NCBI RefSeq assembly: GCF_018760785.1
Contig: NZ_JAHHZO010000002.1
Location: 62,001 to 126,000 of the forward strand
Direction: 5' to 3'
DNA: 64,000 nt
Source of the DNA: Rhizobium sp. CSW-27
GTDB lineage: Bacteria; Pseudomonadota; Alphaproteobacteria; Rhizobiales; Rhizobiaceae
Shown: positions 61,541 to 64,000 of the stretch, piece after piece
Numbering within the stretch: position 1 is the stretch's first letter
Layout of the letters: each line of letters begins with the position of its first letter
Notes under the pieces: generated by a model
Seen by the model: the letters and a program-made list of their open reading frames with translations, nothing else
The model's database searches: none
What the model was told of the DNA's origin: nothing
Translations under genes and position numbers: made by a program

Positions 61541-62975
61541 GGCGGGCACCTCCTCGGTTGCCGTGATGATGGGCACCGCCGGGACTGTCCGGCAGGCCGG
61601 GCGCCGGCGTGAAACCGGTGGTGCGGATCGGACCCTGCCCCAGATGGCCATGCGCATCGCGCGGCAGGCGGCCCATCAGGCGCAGGATGTAGAAGGTACC
61701 GGCGCCGAAGACGAGGAAATAGACGATGATGAAGGCAATCAGCGACGAGGCTACGGCCGGTGCCGAGATGGGCGACAGCGACTGCGTCGTCATCAGGTGG
61801 CCATAGACCGTGTAGGGCTGGCGGCCGACTTCGGTGGTGATCCAGCCCGCCAGCACCGCAACGAAGCCGGCAGGCCCCATCACGACGGCGAGCCGGTGCA
61901 GCCAGTCACTGCTGTAGAGCGTGCCCTTGAACCGACAGTACAGGCTCCACAGACCGAGACCCAGCATGGCAAAGCCGAGCGCCACCATGACGCGGAAGGA
62001 AAAGAAGACGATTTCCACCGGCGGCTCCAGCTCGTCCGGCACGGTGTCCAGCCCGTTCAGGGGCGCATTCAGGTCGTGCTTCAGGATCAGGCTCGAAAGC
62101 TTCGGCACCTCCACCGCATAATCGACCCGCTTCTCCTCCTGATTGGGAATGCCGAAGAGGATCAGTGGCGCCCCGTTTGGATGGCTGTCGAAATGGCCTT
62201 CCATCGCCATCACCTTCACCGGCTGGTGTTCCAGCGTGTTGAGGCCATGCGCGTCGCCTGCCAGGATCTGCAGCGGTGCCACCACCGAGATCATGCCCAT
62301 GGCCATCGAAAACATGGTGCCGGCCCGCAGCGGCGCAGTGCGGCGCAGAAGGTGGTAGGCGCCGACGGCCCCCACCACCAGCGCCGTCGTCAGATAGGCC
62401 GCCAGCACCATATGCGTGAAGCGATAGGGGAAGGAGGGATTGAAGATCACCGCCCACCAGTCGGTCGGCACGAACTGGCCGGCCTCGTTCATGGCAAAGC
62501 CGGCAGGCGTCTGCATCCACGAATTCACCGAGAGGATCCAGGTCGCCGACATCAGTGTGCCGAAGGCGACCATCAGGGTCGCAAAGAAATGCAGGCCGGG
62601 GCCGACCCGCTTGCGGCCGAACAGCATCACCCCGAGAAAGCCTGCTTCCAGGAAGAAGGCGGAGAGCACTTCATAACCCATCAGCGGCCCGACGATCGGC
62701 CCCGCCTTGTCGGAAAACACGCTCCAGTTGGTGCCGAACTGGTAGGACATCACGATGCCCGAGACGACGCCCATGCCGAAGGCAAGCGCGAAGATGGTTT
62801 TCCAGAAATCGAAAAGCTCGATGTAGACCGGTTTCTTCGTCCACAGATGCAGGCCTTCCAGCACCGCCAGATAGCTGGCAAGCCCGATGGAGAAGGCCGG
62901 GAAGATGATGTGGAAGGACACGGTAAAGGCAAACTGGATGCGGGCCAGTATCAGGGCGTCGAAATGATCGAACAT
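61530..62975 (-). CDS. cydA: Cytochrome bd-type quinol oxidase subunit I, CIO-like
   Basis: A 481-residue subunit I. ARIQFAFTVSFHIIFPAFSIG carries the high-spin heme ligand region, GYEVLSAFFLEAGFLGVMLFG the conserved glutamates, and GWITTEVGRQPYTVYGHLMT the C-terminal GRQPW/Y motif. The Q-loop is short, as in the cyanide-insensitive (CioA) group. A His/Gly-rich tail (PGGAHHHGNRGGA) follows. It oxidises ubiquinol without pumping protons, useful under low oxygen or when heme-copper oxidases are inhibited. The ATG at 62975 lacks a strong ribosome-binding site. Confidence 0.96.
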   Translation of the reverse strand: MFDHFDALILARIQFAFTVSFHIIFPAFSIGLASYLAVLEGLHLWTKKPVYIELFDFWKTIFALAFGMGVVSGIVMSYQFGTNWSVFSDKAGPIVGPLMGYEVLSAFFLEAGFLGVMLFGRKRVGPGLHFFATLMVAFGTLMSATWILSVNSWMQTPAGFAMNEAGQFVPTDWWAVIFNPSFPYRFTHMVLAAYLTTALVVGAVGAYHLLRRTAPLRAGTMFSMAMGMISVVAPLQILAGDAHGLNTLEHQPVKVMAMEGHFDSHPNGAPLILFGIPNQEEKRVDYAVEVPKLSSLILKHDLNAPLNGLDTVPDELEPPVEIVFFSFRVMVALGFAMLGLGLWSLYCRFKGTLYSSDWLHRLAVVMGPAGFVAVLAGWITTEVGRQPYTVYGHLMTTQSLSPISAPAVASSLIAFIIVYFLVFGAGTFYILRLMGRLPRDAHGHLGQGPIRTTGFTPAPGLPDSPGGAHHHGNRGGARHGA

Positions 62976-63418
62976 GGCGCACTCGCTCTTTCGTCGGACC
63001 GCGGCGGTTCCCGGGTCTTGATGAAACGCAATTTGGCGGCGGCTCTCGCAGTGCACAATGAGAGCCATTGCCGCAGGCCCCCAAAGTCATCAAGGCAAAT
63101 TGTCACAGCACGCCGGCCCGTGACAAGGGTAGCACCCGGATAAAGAGAGGGCGCCTCCGGGGCAGCCAGTGCCCGTGGAAGCGCCCGAGTGGGGGAGGTT
63201 CTATGACGCTGCCGCCCGCCGGACCCCATGGCAGGACGCTCCGGGATCGGCGCGGGCGACCCCCTTTGAACGGCGCTCGCCCGCGAAGGTTCCAGCCCCT
63301 TGCGGCAACTTTGCAGGAACCTCGATGGCGCGCGTCGGTTTGGTCGGCAAGCCGGTTCCGTTCCGGCGCAAGGACCACAGATCGGGTGCCACAAGGCCCG
63401 AGAAGGAGGAACTGCACG
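62976..63418. other. Divergent region between cydA and the stress operon
   Basis: A 443-bp stretch. The cydA-proximal part (63005-63110) is A+T-richer and probably holds its promoter; an imperfect FixK/FNR-like site there is discussed as rejected. The stress-operon promoter is at 63316-63340 and its ribosome-binding site AGGAGG at 63405-63410. No gene is visible. Confidence 0.5.
63316..63340 (+). promoter_or_regulatory. EcfG (RpoE2)-type general-stress promoter
   Basis: GGAAC (63316-63320), 16 bases, GGTT (63337-63340), followed by TGG exactly as in the promoter at 48980-49004. It lies 78 bp before the first stress gene's ATG. Confidence 0.6.
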
Positions 63419-63682
63419 ATGAGTGACGCCATCCAGACCACCGATCACACGACAATCCGCCGCTGGATCGAGGATCGCGGCGGCCACCCGGCCCGCGTCA
63501 AAGGATCCGGCGAGGGAGGCATCCTTCGCGTCGACTTCGGCGAGCCGGAGGAAAGCCTCGAGACGATCGGCTGGGACGATTTCTTCGCGATCTTCGACGA
63601 GAACGACCTCGCCTTCCTGCACCAGGATGAAACGAAGGGCGGCAAGACCAGCCGCTTCAACAAGTTCGTGGCGCGGCATTGA
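63419..63682 (+). CDS. Small conserved stress-associated protein (87 residues)
   Basis: A soluble protein beginning MSDAIQTTDHTTIRRWIEDRGG, followed by GEGGILRVDFGEPEESLETIGWDDFF and FLHQDETKGGKTSRFNKFV. This is a recurrent rhizobial family, at times wrongly labelled as a 1,4-alpha-glucan branching enzyme; I see no enzymatic motif. It resembles a small DNA- or nucleotide-binding helical fold (the HxxIRxWxExRGG head), but its function is unknown. AGGAGG precedes the ATG. It opens a row of small genes behind an EcfG-like promoter. Confidence 0.82.
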   Translation: MSDAIQTTDHTTIRRWIEDRGGHPARVKGSGEGGILRVDFGEPEESLETIGWDDFFAIFDENDLAFLHQDETKGGKTSRFNKFVARH

Positions 63683-63713
63683 GCCGGCCGCCTCTGACAT
63701 TCAGGAGGATATC

Positions 63714-63920
63714 ATGCCAACCAGCAAGCATGTGCGGCCGTCCCGGCCAAGCGATGCCGATCTCGACCGGGATCCCGGCATCGGACAGTCGAAAGGCCTC
63801 AGCCGCTTCACGGGCGAAGAGCTAATCGAGGGCGAAAACAGCGTCGAGGGCGATGTGGAGAACGACACCACGCCGCAGGGCGGCATCGACCCCGACCAGC
63901 GCGGGCGGGCAAACAAGTAG
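63714..63920 (+). CDS. Small acidic hydrophilic protein (68 residues), unknown
   Basis: Begins MPTSKHVRPSRPSDADLDRD, then GIGQSKGLSRFTGEELIEGENSVEGD and an Asp/Gly/Arg-rich end. It is acidic and low in hydrophobic residues, so probably disordered. A strong AGGAGG lies before the ATG. Same operon as the gene at 63419 (31 bp apart), so likely stress-induced. Confidence 0.75.
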   Translation: MPTSKHVRPSRPSDADLDRDPGIGQSKGLSRFTGEELIEGENSVEGDVENDTTPQGGIDPDQRGRANK

Positions 63921-63953
63921 CCGCCTGGCACACGAACAAGGAGACAGTCAGTC

Positions 63954-64000
63954 ATGCAAGGCAACAAGACCCATCAGCAGCAGCGCGCCATCATCGAGAA
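63954..64000 (+). CDS. Start of a further small gene (cut by window edge)
   Basis: An ATG at 63954 with AAGGAGA 8-13 nt upstream opens a frame MQGNKTHQQQRAIIE that runs off the window. The spacing after the previous stop (33 bp) suggests the same operon. Too little is visible for a function. Confidence 0.55.
   Translation, partial: MQGNKTHQQQRAIIE

Noticed and set aside
63018..63031. FixK/FNR-like site TTGAT-GAAA-CGCAA upstream of cydA
   Set aside because: It matches TTGAT-N4-ATCAA at 8 of 10 positions, but its centre is only about 49 bp from the cydA ATG. A class II site would leave almost no 5' leader, and equal matches occur elsewhere by chance.

Overview
The window is GC-rich, densely packed, alphaproteobacterial DNA. 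It most likely comes from a Rhizobiaceae member (Rhizobium/Agrobacterium/Ensifer relatives). The main evidence is a nearly complete succinoglycan (exo) cluster in rhizobial order, a FixL/FixK-type oxygen-response cassette of the hFixL-FxkR kind, EcfG-like (GGAAC-N16-GTT) promoters in front of small stress genes, and many ABC solute transporters. I saw no tRNA, rRNA, CRISPR array, insertion sequence or phage gene.

Layout. 1-14572: succinoglycan biosynthesis. exoF (cut by the left edge) and exoY run left; exoX and exoU run right; exoV and exoW run left; exoH-K-L-A-M-O-P run right as one tightly coupled operon. ExoY starts the lipid-linked octasaccharide; ExoA, L, M, O, U and W add the glucoses; ExoV and ExoH add pyruvate and succinate; ExoP and ExoF act in polymerisation and export; ExoK trims the product; ExoX restrains ExoY. 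exoN, exoI and exoT are not where the Sinorhizobium meliloti order would put them. 14655-19900: a leftward cytochrome bo-type quinol oxidase operon cyoABCD-SURF1 that ends in a 58-residue membrane protein. 20235-23367: an MHS-type transporter, a hydratase of the fumarylacetoacetase fold and an orphan ParA ATPase. 23730-27970: treZ-malQ (alpha-glucan and trehalose metabolism) and a GrpB-family gene. 28106-34566: cysG, then a LacI-type regulator with nucleoside hydrolase and adenine deaminase (purine salvage) and an unknown small protein.

34608-40539: a microaerobic signalling block. An OmpR-type response regulator (FxkR-like) is divergent from a FixK-like regulator, followed by a heme-PAS hybrid kinase (hFixL); the divergent promoter carries an exact GTTACA-N4-GTTACA K-box. 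A GAF-PAS-GGDEF-EAL protein converges on it. 40638-42407: an SbmA/BacA-like ABC protein whose nucleotide-binding motifs are all degenerate. 42716-48970: an aryl-CoA ligase with a complete branched-chain-type ABC importer, probably for an aromatic acid. 49043-50953: a small stress protein and a secreted pectate lyase. 51023-57174: a dimethylargininase-like enzyme, TetR regulator and aminotransferase, divergent from an arginine-type ABC importer. 57199-60422: an MFS transporter and FMN-dependent monooxygenase with a divergent XRE-cupin regulator. 60426-62975: cyanide-insensitive-type bd quinol oxidase cydAB with a 36-residue small subunit. 63419-64000: small general-stress genes, the last cut by the right edge.

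The oxygen sensor cassette lies between two quinol oxidases, one of bo type and one of bd/CIO type. Start codons were chosen from ribosome-binding sites and overlaps, so many genes begin downstream of the longest open frame.
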